Of a DNA stretch of 14,188 nt, positions 8,068 through 14,188 are shown piece by piece. How positions within the stretch are numbered: position 1 is the first letter of the stretch; the number at the start of each line of letters is the position of its first letter. The DNA comes from Cloacimonetes bacterium UBA5456 (GTDB taxonomy: Bacteria; Cloacimonadota; Cloacimonadia; Cloacimonadales; Cloacimonadaceae), in the NCBI GenBank assembly GCA_002427325.1, contig DIQS01000063.1:747-14934 (forward strand), written 5' to 3'. The notes beneath the pieces were generated by a model that ran no database searches, was not told where the DNA came from, and saw only the letters and a list, made by a program, of their open reading frames with translations. Position numbers and translations under genes: made by a program.

Positions 8068-8573
8068 TTTATAGCCTTTAAGCCGGGGATTTTGCCCATC
8101 AAATATAGATATATACCCGATGTGAGCATCCCACTAATCAAACCAAATAAGATAAGGATTGGTGTCAACACAAAAACGCTGTCGCTTCGGATAAGCGCAT
8201 ATTTTGCTATCCAAAGCTGAGCGATATTATGGGCAACTGCCCCCAAAATACTAATACCGATTGCGCTGAATCTCGGACGCATCAAGAGCCCCAAACTCAT
8301 CGCCGAGACCGCTGCAATCCCGCCTCCAACAGAGAGAAGAATGGTGGGACTCAAGAGAGTAAAGGTCGCCAATCCTCCGATTATCGCCTTCAAGATGCAG
8401 ACTGCAAAAGCCGCCAAAATCTCTTTTTGCCAGACCAAATAAAGCAGCACGATATTAGAAAGCCCCAGCCTCAAAAAAGGGATGGGAACTGCGCGGAATA
8501 TCCAACTTTCCACAACGTGCACGATCGACGCCGTCGCCGTAAGATATGCAAAGAACAACCATTTCTTTTGCAT
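8064..8573 (-). CDS. Gx transporter / heptaprenyl diphosphate synthase component I family membrane protein
   Basis: A small integral membrane protein of 169 residues with about five hydrophobic segments and the family motif LRLGLSNIVLLYL near the N-terminus, plus a glycine-rich helix (LLSVGGGIAAVSAM). It resembles PF07456, named after component I of heptaprenyl diphosphate synthase but regarded as an S-component-like transporter family; the substrate is unknown. I chose the ATG at 8573. It lies four bases after the stop of the ABC ATPase gene, is preceded by AGGCAAG, and gives the normal family start MQKKW. An in-frame GTG at 8618 would add 15 residues and overlap the ATPase by 41 bases without a convincing ribosome site. 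The stop overlaps the PBP1A start by four bases. Adjacency to cell-wall genes fits a role near isoprenoid or lipid carriers, but that is inference. Confidence 0.8.
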   Translation of the reverse strand: MQKKWLFFAYLTATASIVHVVESWIFRAVPIPFLRLGLSNIVLLYLVWQKEILAAFAVCILKAIIGGLATFTLLSPTILLSVGGGIAAVSAMSLGLLMRPRFSAIGISILGAVAHNIAQLWIAKYALIRSDSVFVLTPILILFGLISGMLTSGIYLYLMGKIPGLKAIK

Positions 8574-8577
8574 GATA

Positions 8578-9300
8578 TCAGTCTTGCCTAAAATATTGAA
8601 GAATGACTTCGTTATCACTCTTCAAAAGGTTTTGATAGGAGCCATAATATATCTGTTCACCCTCGCTAAGAAAGAGGAACTTTTGTCCCAATTGCTCGAT
8701 TGTCTGCACGTCGTGAGTGATGGTGATGACTGTCGCCCGATTGCTCTTCATGATCTCGCCGATATAAAAGAGCGTCTCTTCCGAGGTAATGGGGTCCAGC
8801 CCCGAAACAGGCTCGTCAAAGATGAGATAATCCGGATCATAGACCAAGGCGCGCGCGACACCAATGCGCTTTTTCATCCCTCCGCTGAGCTCCGCCGGAT
8901 ACATGTCAAGCGTGTGTTCCAGCCCCACCAAACTCAAGGCAGACATCACCTTTTCCATGATGAGATATTCTTCTTTCATGCCTCGCTCATAAAGTGGCAA
9001 AGCAACATTTTGATAGACGGTGAATGAATCCAAAAGTGCAGCATGCTGAAAGACCATACCAAAACTTTTCTTGATGGCAAACAGCTCTTCCGCACCGCAG
9101 TTATAGATGTTTATCCCATCGATGATTATGCTCCCCGTGTCCGGCGGATTCATCCCCAAAAGACTCTTGATGAAGACAGTTTTTCCGCTTCCGCTTTTTC
9201 CGAGGATAACGAGGTTTTCTCCAAAAGGTAAAACGAAGTTTATCCCTTTCAGGATTTCTTTGCCCGCCAAAGAGATGTGGAGATTTTTAACCGAGATCAT
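8578..9300 (-). CDS. ABC transporter ATPase, MlaF-like
   Basis: A 240-residue cytosolic ATP-binding subunit. All ATPase motifs are present: Walker A GKSGSGKT (34-41), Q-loop Q85, signature LSGGMKKR (138-145), Walker B LIFDEP (159-164), D-loop SGLD, and switch histidine H196 in ITHD. The stretch FQHAALLDSFTVYQNVALPL after the Q-loop is characteristic of the MlaF/Ttg2A group, which drives phospholipid transport between the membranes of Gram-negative cells. The usual partners, an MlaE permease and an MCE-domain MlaD, are not in this window, so the ATPase is an orphan here or works with subunits encoded elsewhere. The ATG at 9300 forms an ATGA overlap with the VanZ-like gene's stop and has AAAAGG nine bases upstream. 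The next gene, a small Gx-family membrane protein, starts only four bases downstream. Confidence 0.9.
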   Translation of the reverse strand: MISVKNLHISLAGKEILKGINFVLPFGENLVILGKSGSGKTVFIKSLLGMNPPDTGSIIIDGINIYNCGAEELFAIKKSFGMVFQHAALLDSFTVYQNVALPLYERGMKEEYLIMEKVMSALSLVGLEHTLDMYPAELSGGMKKRIGVARALVYDPDYLIFDEPVSGLDPITSEETLFYIGEIMKSNRATVITITHDVQTIEQLGQKFLFLSEGEQIYYGSYQNLLKSDNEVILQYFRQD

Positions 9301-9656
9301 CTGCGCAACCTTTTAAGTGGAATAAGCACCAAGAACGAAGCAAAAAGCCCCGACCAATTCGCAAAGAGATCATAGACGGATACATCCCGTCCAGGAATCC
9401 ATCTTTGATGATATTCATCCAGGGCAGCTAAGAAAAACATCAAGAGAACAATCACCATCCTAAGCTTCTTATTTGGCTCTTTTTTGTGTAGATAGGTGTG
9501 CATTAACATGCCCCAGATTAGATATACTCCAAAATGTGCAATCTTATCAACGCCCATGATATTCACCTGAGGAATATCCTGAGAGGGCAGCGAGGAAACA
9601 ACCCATATCATGCAGAGCCAGATGAGGCTTAAGATGAGATAGTATCTGGGCTTCAC
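9297..9656 (-). CDS. VanZ-like family membrane protein
   Basis: A 119-residue protein with four probable membrane helices (about 5-22, 40-55, 66-80 and 98-115). It has the two conserved VanZ-like blocks: DKIAHFGVY at 37-45 and DEYHQRWIPGRDVSVYDLFAN at 80-100, where D, E, H, Q, R and D residues sit at membrane edges. VanZ itself gives low-level teicoplanin resistance by an unknown mechanism; most chromosomal homologues are housekeeping proteins without defined function, and no vancomycin-resistance genes are nearby. The start is GTG at 9656 with AGGGAG eight bases upstream, and it overlaps the stop of the DUF3108-like gene by four bases (GTGA). The 3' end overlaps the ABC ATPase start by four bases. 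Confidence 0.88.
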   Translation of the reverse strand: MKPRYYLILSLIWLCMIWVVSSLPSQDIPQVNIMGVDKIAHFGVYLIWGMLMHTYLHKKEPNKKLRMVIVLLMFFLAALDEYHQRWIPGRDVSVYDLFANWSGLFASFLVLIPLKRLRR

Positions 9657-10354
9657 GGCTTTAGCTCCCTGATTTCCCAGTTCATCCCCATGAGTTTTTT
9701 CTTAATATTAGCCTTCAGCGGCACGCCGTCATCGGATATCCACACAGTCAGGACGATGTCTTCCGAGAGCAGATTATGGGTGAGCATGTCCATATACGGC
9801 GCTTTATCCGGCGAGAGCGGCGAGAAGCTCAAGACATGTTTTCGCGCCTTAAAGTTCCCAATCTTCGTCTTGATATTTTCATGGCTCGGCGAGCTCACTT
9901 GCGCCTGCCAAGCCCGCGAATTGCCATCCACGATGTAGTTCTTCTGTGGATTAGGCGTGTTACAAATCAGATTTAACAGACTAAAGAAATCGCGCGTATC
10001 GTTATGAGTATCAAAGAGATATTCTCTATTTGTGCTTTTCTGCCACAGCTTTGCATTAGACTGAGAATAGATGGTCTCAATCTCATCCAAAAGTTCGCCC
10101 TGATGCACTATTCGCGTATATTTATTTGGCAAAAAGTTTTGCGAAGAGATAATAGTATATCGATTATTGATATGCGGGAAAAGCGGCAAGACCTTTGTGC
10201 TTTTGATCTTAACATCTATCAATTCCGGCTTCATCTCGATCTTGATATCTGCGATTTTCATGCCCAAAGTATTGACATTATATTCAGCTTTAACGCCTAT
10301 AAGGGACAACGAGATAAGCCAAATCAGGGGGACGAGAAAAAGCCGTTTTTTCAT
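9653..10354 (-). CDS. exported DUF3108-like protein
   Basis: A 233-residue protein with a good signal peptide: KKR, a hydrophobic core, and a predicted cleavage after VKA (residue 23). There is no lipobox cysteine, so the mature protein is probably periplasmic or outer-membrane associated. The remainder is beta-strand rich and ends in a segment (VLTVWISDDGVPLKANIKKK) like the final strands of DUF3108 domains, which are thought to form a half-barrel similar to lipoprotein-carrier folds. I recognise the family by pattern only, and the biochemical role is unknown. The ATG at 10354 overlaps the stop of the CorC-like gene (ATGA) with only a weak GAAGA upstream, so translation is likely coupled. 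The 3' end overlaps the VanZ-like gene by four bases. Confidence 0.7.
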   Translation of the reverse strand: MKKRLFLVPLIWLISLSLIGVKAEYNVNTLGMKIADIKIEMKPELIDVKIKSTKVLPLFPHINNRYTIISSQNFLPNKYTRIVHQGELLDEIETIYSQSNAKLWQKSTNREYLFDTHNDTRDFFSLLNLICNTPNPQKNYIVDGNSRAWQAQVSSPSHENIKTKIGNFKARKHVLSFSPLSPDKAPYMDMLTHNLLSEDIVLTVWISDDGVPLKANIKKKLMGMNWEIRELKP

Positions 10355-11604
10355 TCTTCATTTAAAAGAACATGTATGAGCTTGATGCTCTTTTCATCGC
10401 TGTCACGGATCTCGAATATCAGCTTTTCATCCAGCTCAAAGACCTCGCCAACAGCGGGAACATGATTGAATTGATCCAGCAGAAACTCAGCGATATTATC
10501 ATATTCTTCCACGGGGATATTGCGCGAAAACTCTTGATTGAACTGACGCACACTATAGTTACCGCTGATGGTGAAGCTCCCGTCCTCACAGCGAGCAAAC
10601 TCCGGGGTTTCATCATCGTCATATTCGTCTTGAATCTCGCCGACAATCTCTTCCAAGATGTCTTCCAATGAGATAATGCCACTGGTTCCGCCATATTCAT
10701 CCACCACAATCGCAAGCTGCAGTTTCTTTGCTTTAAACTGGTTTAAGAGCGCCTCCAGCTTCATGTTTTCGGTCACGAACCATGCAGGTCTCATCAGCTC
10801 GGCAATGCTCTCTTTTTCGGGGTAAAGCAACAGGTCTTTGACATAGATCAGTCCCACGATGTCGTCGATGGTTTCATTAAAGACAGGGATGCGAGAATTG
10901 CCGCTATCGAGGATGAGTTCACGCAAATCTTCCATGCTTTGCTCGATCTCAATTGCTCTGATTTTCACGCGCGGCACATAAATCTCACTAACGGTTGCCT
11001 CTTTGAAGCGGAAAAGCCCCACAAGCATCTGCTTTTCATGTTCTTGCAAGGATACCGGAGAGGCATCGCTTTTCAGCAGATTATGAAATTCCTCCTCAGT
11101 AAAACGCTGTCCTATCGACTTCTCGGGAGGGGTTTTACTGATCAATTCGCTGAGCTTGACAAAGACCCAAACAAAGGGGCTCAGGATCACTTGAACCACG
11201 CTGAGCGGATATGCCAAAATGAGCGAGAGAGTATTCGCAAACGAGAGCGAGATCAGCTTCGGCACGATTTCGCCGATGAGTAGGATGACGGCTGTGGTCA
11301 AAATGATCTGCAGCGTAATTGTAAGCTGGAGATTCCACATATTGCTCTCTGCGAGGTTTTGAGCAATTAGCGTGCTAAAAGACGGTATTGCAATGTTTAC
11401 AAAGGTGTTACCCAAGAGCAATGTGACGAGTAGCTTGCGTGGATTTGCTAAGAGCTTTAACACGAGTTTTGCGCTTTTGCCCCCATCATTTTCCAGCTTC
11501 TTAAGATATACTCGCGACAGCGAAAACATCGCCGCCTCACCGCCGGAGAAAAATGCTGAAAGCAAGATGAATATAACGAGATAGAGTGCCTTAGCGTCCA
11601 TCAT
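10351..11604 (-). CDS. CNNM/CorC (HlyC-like) membrane protein with CBS domains
   Basis: A 417-residue protein with the classical three-part order: a DUF21/CNNM transmembrane domain (about 5-160, opening with LLSAFFSGGEAAMFSLSRV), a pair of CBS domains (about 205-325, including YVPRVKIRAI and VVDEYGGTSGIISLEDILEEIVGEI), and a C-terminal CorC_HlyC domain (about 335-415). Family members are linked to magnesium or cobalt efflux and older annotations call them hemolysins; the acidic GEIQDEYDDDE stretch is usual. Two adjacent ATGs at 11604 and 11601 give an MM start; AGGAG lies about six bases before the first. The gene overlaps ybeY by 14 bases. The ybeY-corC neighbourhood is also seen in E. coli, which supports the assignment. 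The transported ion cannot be read from the sequence. Confidence 0.92.
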   Translation of the reverse strand: MMDAKALYLVIFILLSAFFSGGEAAMFSLSRVYLKKLENDGGKSAKLVLKLLANPRKLLVTLLLGNTFVNIAIPSFSTLIAQNLAESNMWNLQLTITLQIILTTAVILLIGEIVPKLISLSFANTLSLILAYPLSVVQVILSPFVWVFVKLSELISKTPPEKSIGQRFTEEEFHNLLKSDASPVSLQEHEKQMLVGLFRFKEATVSEIYVPRVKIRAIEIEQSMEDLRELILDSGNSRIPVFNETIDDIVGLIYVKDLLLYPEKESIAELMRPAWFVTENMKLEALLNQFKAKKLQLAIVVDEYGGTSGIISLEDILEEIVGEIQDEYDDDETPEFARCEDGSFTISGNYSVRQFNQEFSRNIPVEEYDNIAEFLLDQFNHVPAVGEVFELDEKLIFEIRDSDEKSIKLIHVLLNEE

Positions 11605-12037
11605 TTAGGACTCCTAAAAGCTGACTTCGATAGTTTTCTTCCGCGTCTTCCATTTTCTTTCTATCTGCAAGCGTGATATGGTCATAGCCAGCAAGGTGCA
11701 AAAGACCATGCGTCAACACTTGCCAAAATTCCTCACTTATACTGTTTTTACCCTTTTGTATTTCAAGCGAATTTATGTCAACAATAATATCGCAAATATG
11801 GCTTTTTGTTCCATTTAAAGTCAGTTCATCCGAGATAAAACTGAGTATATCCGTGTTCTCATCAGCCCCGCGATACTGTTTATTTATGCGCCGCATCTCT
11901 TCACTCTGAACGATACTTAGTGATATTTCGTAGGCTTTGCCGGGGCATTCTTTGCCGATGATATGACTTGCCAATGCACTGATATCCGAGGGCTTAACTC
12001 CCTCTGGCAATTCACCTTCAATCTCTATTCTTATCAT
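11591..12037 (-). CDS. ybeY: endoribonuclease / rRNA maturation factor YbeY
   Basis: YbeY is a zinc-dependent single-strand endoribonuclease involved in 16S rRNA 3' end maturation and ribosome quality control. The 148-residue protein is of normal length and carries the metal motif H-x3-H-x5-H as H110, H114 and H120 in HGLLHLAGYDH. The second conserved block TDILSF (62-67) and the upstream arginine in QYRG (R56) are present. The usual GDI before the central helix reads ICDIIV. The ATG at 12037 overlaps the 3' end of the pgpH-like gene by 20 bases, with only a weak AAGA upstream, so coupling is likely. The pgpH-ybeY order is common across bacteria, although phoH, often found beside them, is absent here. 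Confidence 0.95.
   Translation of the reverse strand: MIRIEIEGELPEGVKPSDISALASHIIGKECPGKAYEISLSIVQSEEMRRINKQYRGADENTDILSFISDELTLNGTKSHICDIIVDINSLEIQKGKNSISEEFWQVLTHGLLHLAGYDHITLADRKKMEDAEENYRSQLLGVLNDGR
11605..11617. repeat. 13-base palindrome over the CorC-like gene's ribosome site
   Basis: TTAGGACTCCTAA is a perfect six-base inverted repeat around one central base. On the minus strand it contains the AGGAG ribosome site of the CorC-like gene and lies inside the last codons of ybeY. As RNA it could form only a small four-base stem, so strong structural control is unlikely; it may be a by-product of the ribosome site. Confidence 0.35.
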
Positions 12038-14117
12038 TTTCTTGGGGATAGTCCAGGCGTTTTCTATAGATGCTGCCCAATACGGGGAGCATGGATTCTT
12101 TGATCACGGAAAAATCTTTCATCGTAATGGGCGCATCACTGAATTGACCTTCTCGGATCAAGCGCGAAATGGTGTCGTCAATGATCTTTTCAATCTCTTC
12201 TTCAGAGGTGATTGTCTTCGATTTTGTGGTGCTTTCCACGATGTCAGCGATCATAACCAATGCTGCTTCCTTGCTTTGCGGACGTGGCCCGGGATAGTGG
12301 TAGTCTTCCGGCTCAATGGGCAAGTCCATCTTTTCTGCTTTATCATAGAAATAGCGAATGCTGTTGTCGCCGTGATGTTGCTTGATGATATCAATCACGG
12401 GCTGCGGAATCTTATATTCCTCAGCGAGTTTCACCCCTTCCTGAACATGATTTTTGATCAGCCCGGCACTTTGATTTGGCGGGAGTTTGTCATGAATCTC
12501 AGAAGAGTTTTCATTGTTTTCCGTAAAGATTTCCGTATTAGCGATCTTGCCGATATCGTGATAGTAGCTGCCAACACGCGCCAAAAGCGGGTTTGCGCCA
12601 ATCGCCTCGGCTGCTCTTTCTGCAAGATTTCCCACGATGAGGCTATGATGATATGTCCCCACCGCCTCGGTCGCAAGCTTTTTAATCAGCGGATGATTGA
12701 AGTCAATCAGCTCCAAAAGAGTCTGCTTTGTGGCTCTATTCCACTTCTTTTCATAATATGGCACGATCACCAAAACACCCATCACGCTGATCGCTGAGGA
12801 GACCGCACTGAATCCCAGCTTACGCAAAAATAAAGCAGGGTTATCGTTATTATATATAGAGATAGCGGCATTAACCATGAGGCTGCTAATCAATAGATAG
12901 AACCAGATCGAGAGATATTCATGCTGCGCTTTCTGTCTTTCAATCAGGATCAACGTCGTCACAGTGCTAAAGAGGAAAATAATGGGCGGAAAAGTTTCCC
13001 AATTGATAAAGGGGCTTATGATTAGCATGGAACAAATGCTAAAGAGCATGGCAAAATCTACGCCCAAGAGAATGGACGCCGATATCGCCATCATCGCAAA
13101 GGGGATAAGCAGATTATTTAAACTCAATAGATGGTTGATGACAACGCTGAAAACCACGATTATGAGCATGGCGAGGTTTACTGGAAGATAGTCTCTTAAA
13201 GTCACTTGCGACTCAGGCTTATTCACTACATAGCAGTGATTTACCACCAAGAGTATCATGCTCACATAAAGCATCATGCCAAAAGCTAAAAGCATCTGCT
13301 GGAACGGAGATTTGTGAATCCCTCGACTCTTGTATGCCTCCAAAAGAGATTCGAGTTTCACCACATCGCTGCTGCTCACCCGCGAGTTTTTCCTGATGAT
13401 CACTTCATTTTGGAGGATCATCCCTTCCGTTTCAGGAATTTCCAAAAGTATGCGCTGCTTGATTTCACTACTAAGATCTTTATCTTCAATGATATTGGGC
13501 AAAACAAAACGATTGCCGATTTCTTTGATCATGCTTTCGACTGCGGGCAGACTATCGCTGAGATATTCCAACGCCTCGGCTTTCGAATAGAAAGATTCTT
13601 TGGGCTGTATGCTCTCAATGCCGCCCGACCAAATGCTGAGACTGTCAGTAGTTACGCTGTCGTAGATGCCCCGATTGTAGATATGGGCAAGATGATTTCT
13701 AAAACTATCATAGATTCTATCGCGGATCTGTGAATTACGCGCAAAGATCAATGATTCGGGACTGATCTTAAAACCAGCTTTTTCACACTCGGCGGCAAGC
13801 GCATTGGTATCAGCATCCCGATTGTGATAGAATATCTCCCAAAGCCTATCCATCTCACTGAGAGAGAGGAAGTAAGGCTCGTCATCTACCATATAAGGGA
13901 TGTTCATCTGCAACACGCTTTGCTCATGTTCCAAAGTGATTTGCTCGGCAGGCTTCATCACTGGGAAATCAAAAGGCGCGATAACCTCCATCTCTGCAAC
14001 CTGCCCCTCTTTGAGGCGTAATTGAGGATAGTCAAATCTACCCTCGGCAAAGATGTGGTATAAACCGACAATCGCAAATGCCGTTAAAATTATTACAAGT
14101 ATATGTTTTGAATTCAT
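12018..14117 (-). CDS. pgpH: 7TM-HD family phosphohydrolase, PgpH-like (probable cyclic-di-AMP hydrolase)
   Basis: A 699-residue membrane protein. One N-terminal helix (about 5-24) is followed by a large extracytoplasmic 7TMR-HDED sensor domain (about 30-270), about six or seven helices (about 275-455) and a cytosolic HD domain. All metal ligands expected for PgpH are visible: H491, the HD pair H520-D521 in YYHDIGKI, H557, H581-H582 and D625, with spacings like those I recall for Listeria PgpH, which hydrolyses cyclic-di-AMP to pApA. Substrate here is inferred, since no cyclase gene is in the window. I chose the ATG at 14117; a TTG directly before it (14120) would add one residue. AAGGG lies four bases upstream and overlaps the -10 of a promoter, so the leader is extremely short or absent. 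It appears to be the first gene of the operon and overlaps ybeY. Confidence 0.93.
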   Translation of the reverse strand: MNSKHILVIILTAFAIVGLYHIFAEGRFDYPQLRLKEGQVAEMEVIAPFDFPVMKPAEQITLEHEQSVLQMNIPYMVDDEPYFLSLSEMDRLWEIFYHNRDADTNALAAECEKAGFKISPESLIFARNSQIRDRIYDSFRNHLAHIYNRGIYDSVTTDSLSIWSGGIESIQPKESFYSKAEALEYLSDSLPAVESMIKEIGNRFVLPNIIEDKDLSSEIKQRILLEIPETEGMILQNEVIIRKNSRVSSSDVVKLESLLEAYKSRGIHKSPFQQMLLAFGMMLYVSMILLVVNHCYVVNKPESQVTLRDYLPVNLAMLIIVVFSVVINHLLSLNNLLIPFAMMAISASILLGVDFAMLFSICSMLIISPFINWETFPPIIFLFSTVTTLILIERQKAQHEYLSIWFYLLISSLMVNAAISIYNNDNPALFLRKLGFSAVSSAISVMGVLVIVPYYEKKWNRATKQTLLELIDFNHPLIKKLATEAVGTYHHSLIVGNLAERAAEAIGANPLLARVGSYYHDIGKIANTEIFTENNENSSEIHDKLPPNQSAGLIKNHVQEGVKLAEEYKIPQPVIDIIKQHHGDNSIRYFYDKAEKMDLPIEPEDYHYPGPRPQSKEAALVMIADIVESTTKSKTITSEEEIEKIIDDTISRLIREGQFSDAPITMKDFSVIKESMLPVLGSIYRKRLDYPQENDKNRD

Positions 14118-14123
14118 CAAGCC

Positions 14124-14151
14124 CTTATATGGATAGCTAAAAAATTGTCAA
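14124..14151 (-). promoter_or_regulatory. sigma-70-type promoter driving the whole cluster
   Basis: On the minus strand TTGACA (14146-14151) matches the -35 consensus perfectly. After a 16-base spacer, TATAAG (14124-14129) matches five of six -10 positions. An A-tract (14179-14186) lies further upstream and could assist as an UP-like element. A start seven bases past the -10 would fall at 14117, the A of the pgpH ATG, so the transcript would be leaderless or nearly so. It is the only inter-operon space visible. Confidence 0.65.
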
Positions 14152-14165
14152 GCAACAATTGCAAC
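14152..14165. repeat. short direct repeat GCAAC-n4-GCAAC next to the -35
   Basis: Two copies of GCAAC at 14152-14156 and 14161-14165 are spaced nine bases start to start, directly upstream of the -35 hexamer. The position is where an activator would bind, but the repeat is short and may be chance. Confidence 0.3.
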
Positions 14166-14188
14166 AGGCATTCCCATATTTTTTTTAT

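Noticed and set aside
8574..8618. Upstream GTG start for the Gx-family gene
   Set aside because: It would overlap the ATPase gene by 41 bases and has no good ribosome site; the ATG at 8573 fits family length and spacing.
9297..9656. VanZ-like gene as a glycopeptide resistance determinant
   Set aside because: No vanHAX or vanRS genes are near, and most VanZ-like proteins are unrelated to resistance.
10351..11604. CorC-like gene as a hemolysin
   Set aside because: The hemolysin label is historical; the CNNM plus CBS plus CorC_HlyC order indicates an ion-transport related protein.
12042..12797. 251-residue open frame on the plus strand
   Set aside because: It lies opposite the HD domain of the PgpH-like gene, which has intact catalytic motifs; the plus-strand product shows no recognisable domain.
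14118..14120. TTG start for the PgpH-like gene
   Set aside because: An ATG follows immediately and adds no loss of domain; TTG is less likely.
14171..14188. T-run at the right edge as a terminator on the plus strand
   Set aside because: No GC-rich hairpin precedes it; it is more likely an A-tract upstream of the promoter.
1..14188. Defence, phage, CRISPR or mobile-element system
   Set aside because: Every gene belongs to a housekeeping family, with no recombinase, long repeat, array or sign of recent insertion.

Overview
The window carries 14 protein-coding genes, all on the minus strand and packed almost without gaps. No intergenic space inside the cluster exceeds 15 bases, and nine of the thirteen junctions overlap or abut exactly. 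I see no tRNA, rRNA, CRISPR array, transposase, phage gene or internal terminator. The only real non-coding stretch is the last 71 bases (14118-14188). It holds a near-consensus sigma-70 type promoter pointing into the cluster. The simplest reading is one long operon that starts at the right edge and runs off the left edge.

In order of transcription (right to left), the first block is RNA maturation and signalling: a 7TM-HD phosphohydrolase of the PgpH type, the endoribonuclease YbeY, and a CNNM/CorC (HlyC-like) membrane protein with CBS domains. The second block is envelope and transport: a DUF3108-like exported protein, a VanZ-like membrane protein, an MlaF-like ABC ATPase without its usual permease, a Gx-type (heptaprenyl diphosphate synthase component I family) membrane protein, a class A penicillin-binding protein (PBP1A), a membrane GT2 glycosyltransferase, and a GlmU-like protein of the type known mainly from Bacteroidetes and relatives. 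The third block is iron-sulfur and RNA modification: a PSP1/RicT-like protein overlapping rlmN. The last block is deoxynucleotide metabolism: deoC with an unusual cysteine-rich N-terminus, then a long ThyX-family protein cut by the window edge, whose visible domain has RSR where ThyX normally has RHR.

The organism is a Gram-negative-type bacterium, judging by the class A PBP and the MlaF-like ATPase. The Bacteroidetes-style GlmU points to the FCB assemblage. Strong Shine-Dalgarno sequences and a classical TTGACA/TATAAG promoter argue against Bacteroidetes proper, which usually lack both. ThyX in place of ThyA as the visible thymidylate synthase family, and PSP1, fit an anaerobic lineage such as Cloacimonadota. 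This placement is inference from gene content only.

I found no clearly undescribed defence, mobile or secondary-metabolism system. The window is a housekeeping operon. The points most worth a second look are the length and tightness of the operon, a promoter whose predicted start site falls on the pgpH start codon, the altered ThyX motif, and the four-cysteine extension on DeoC.
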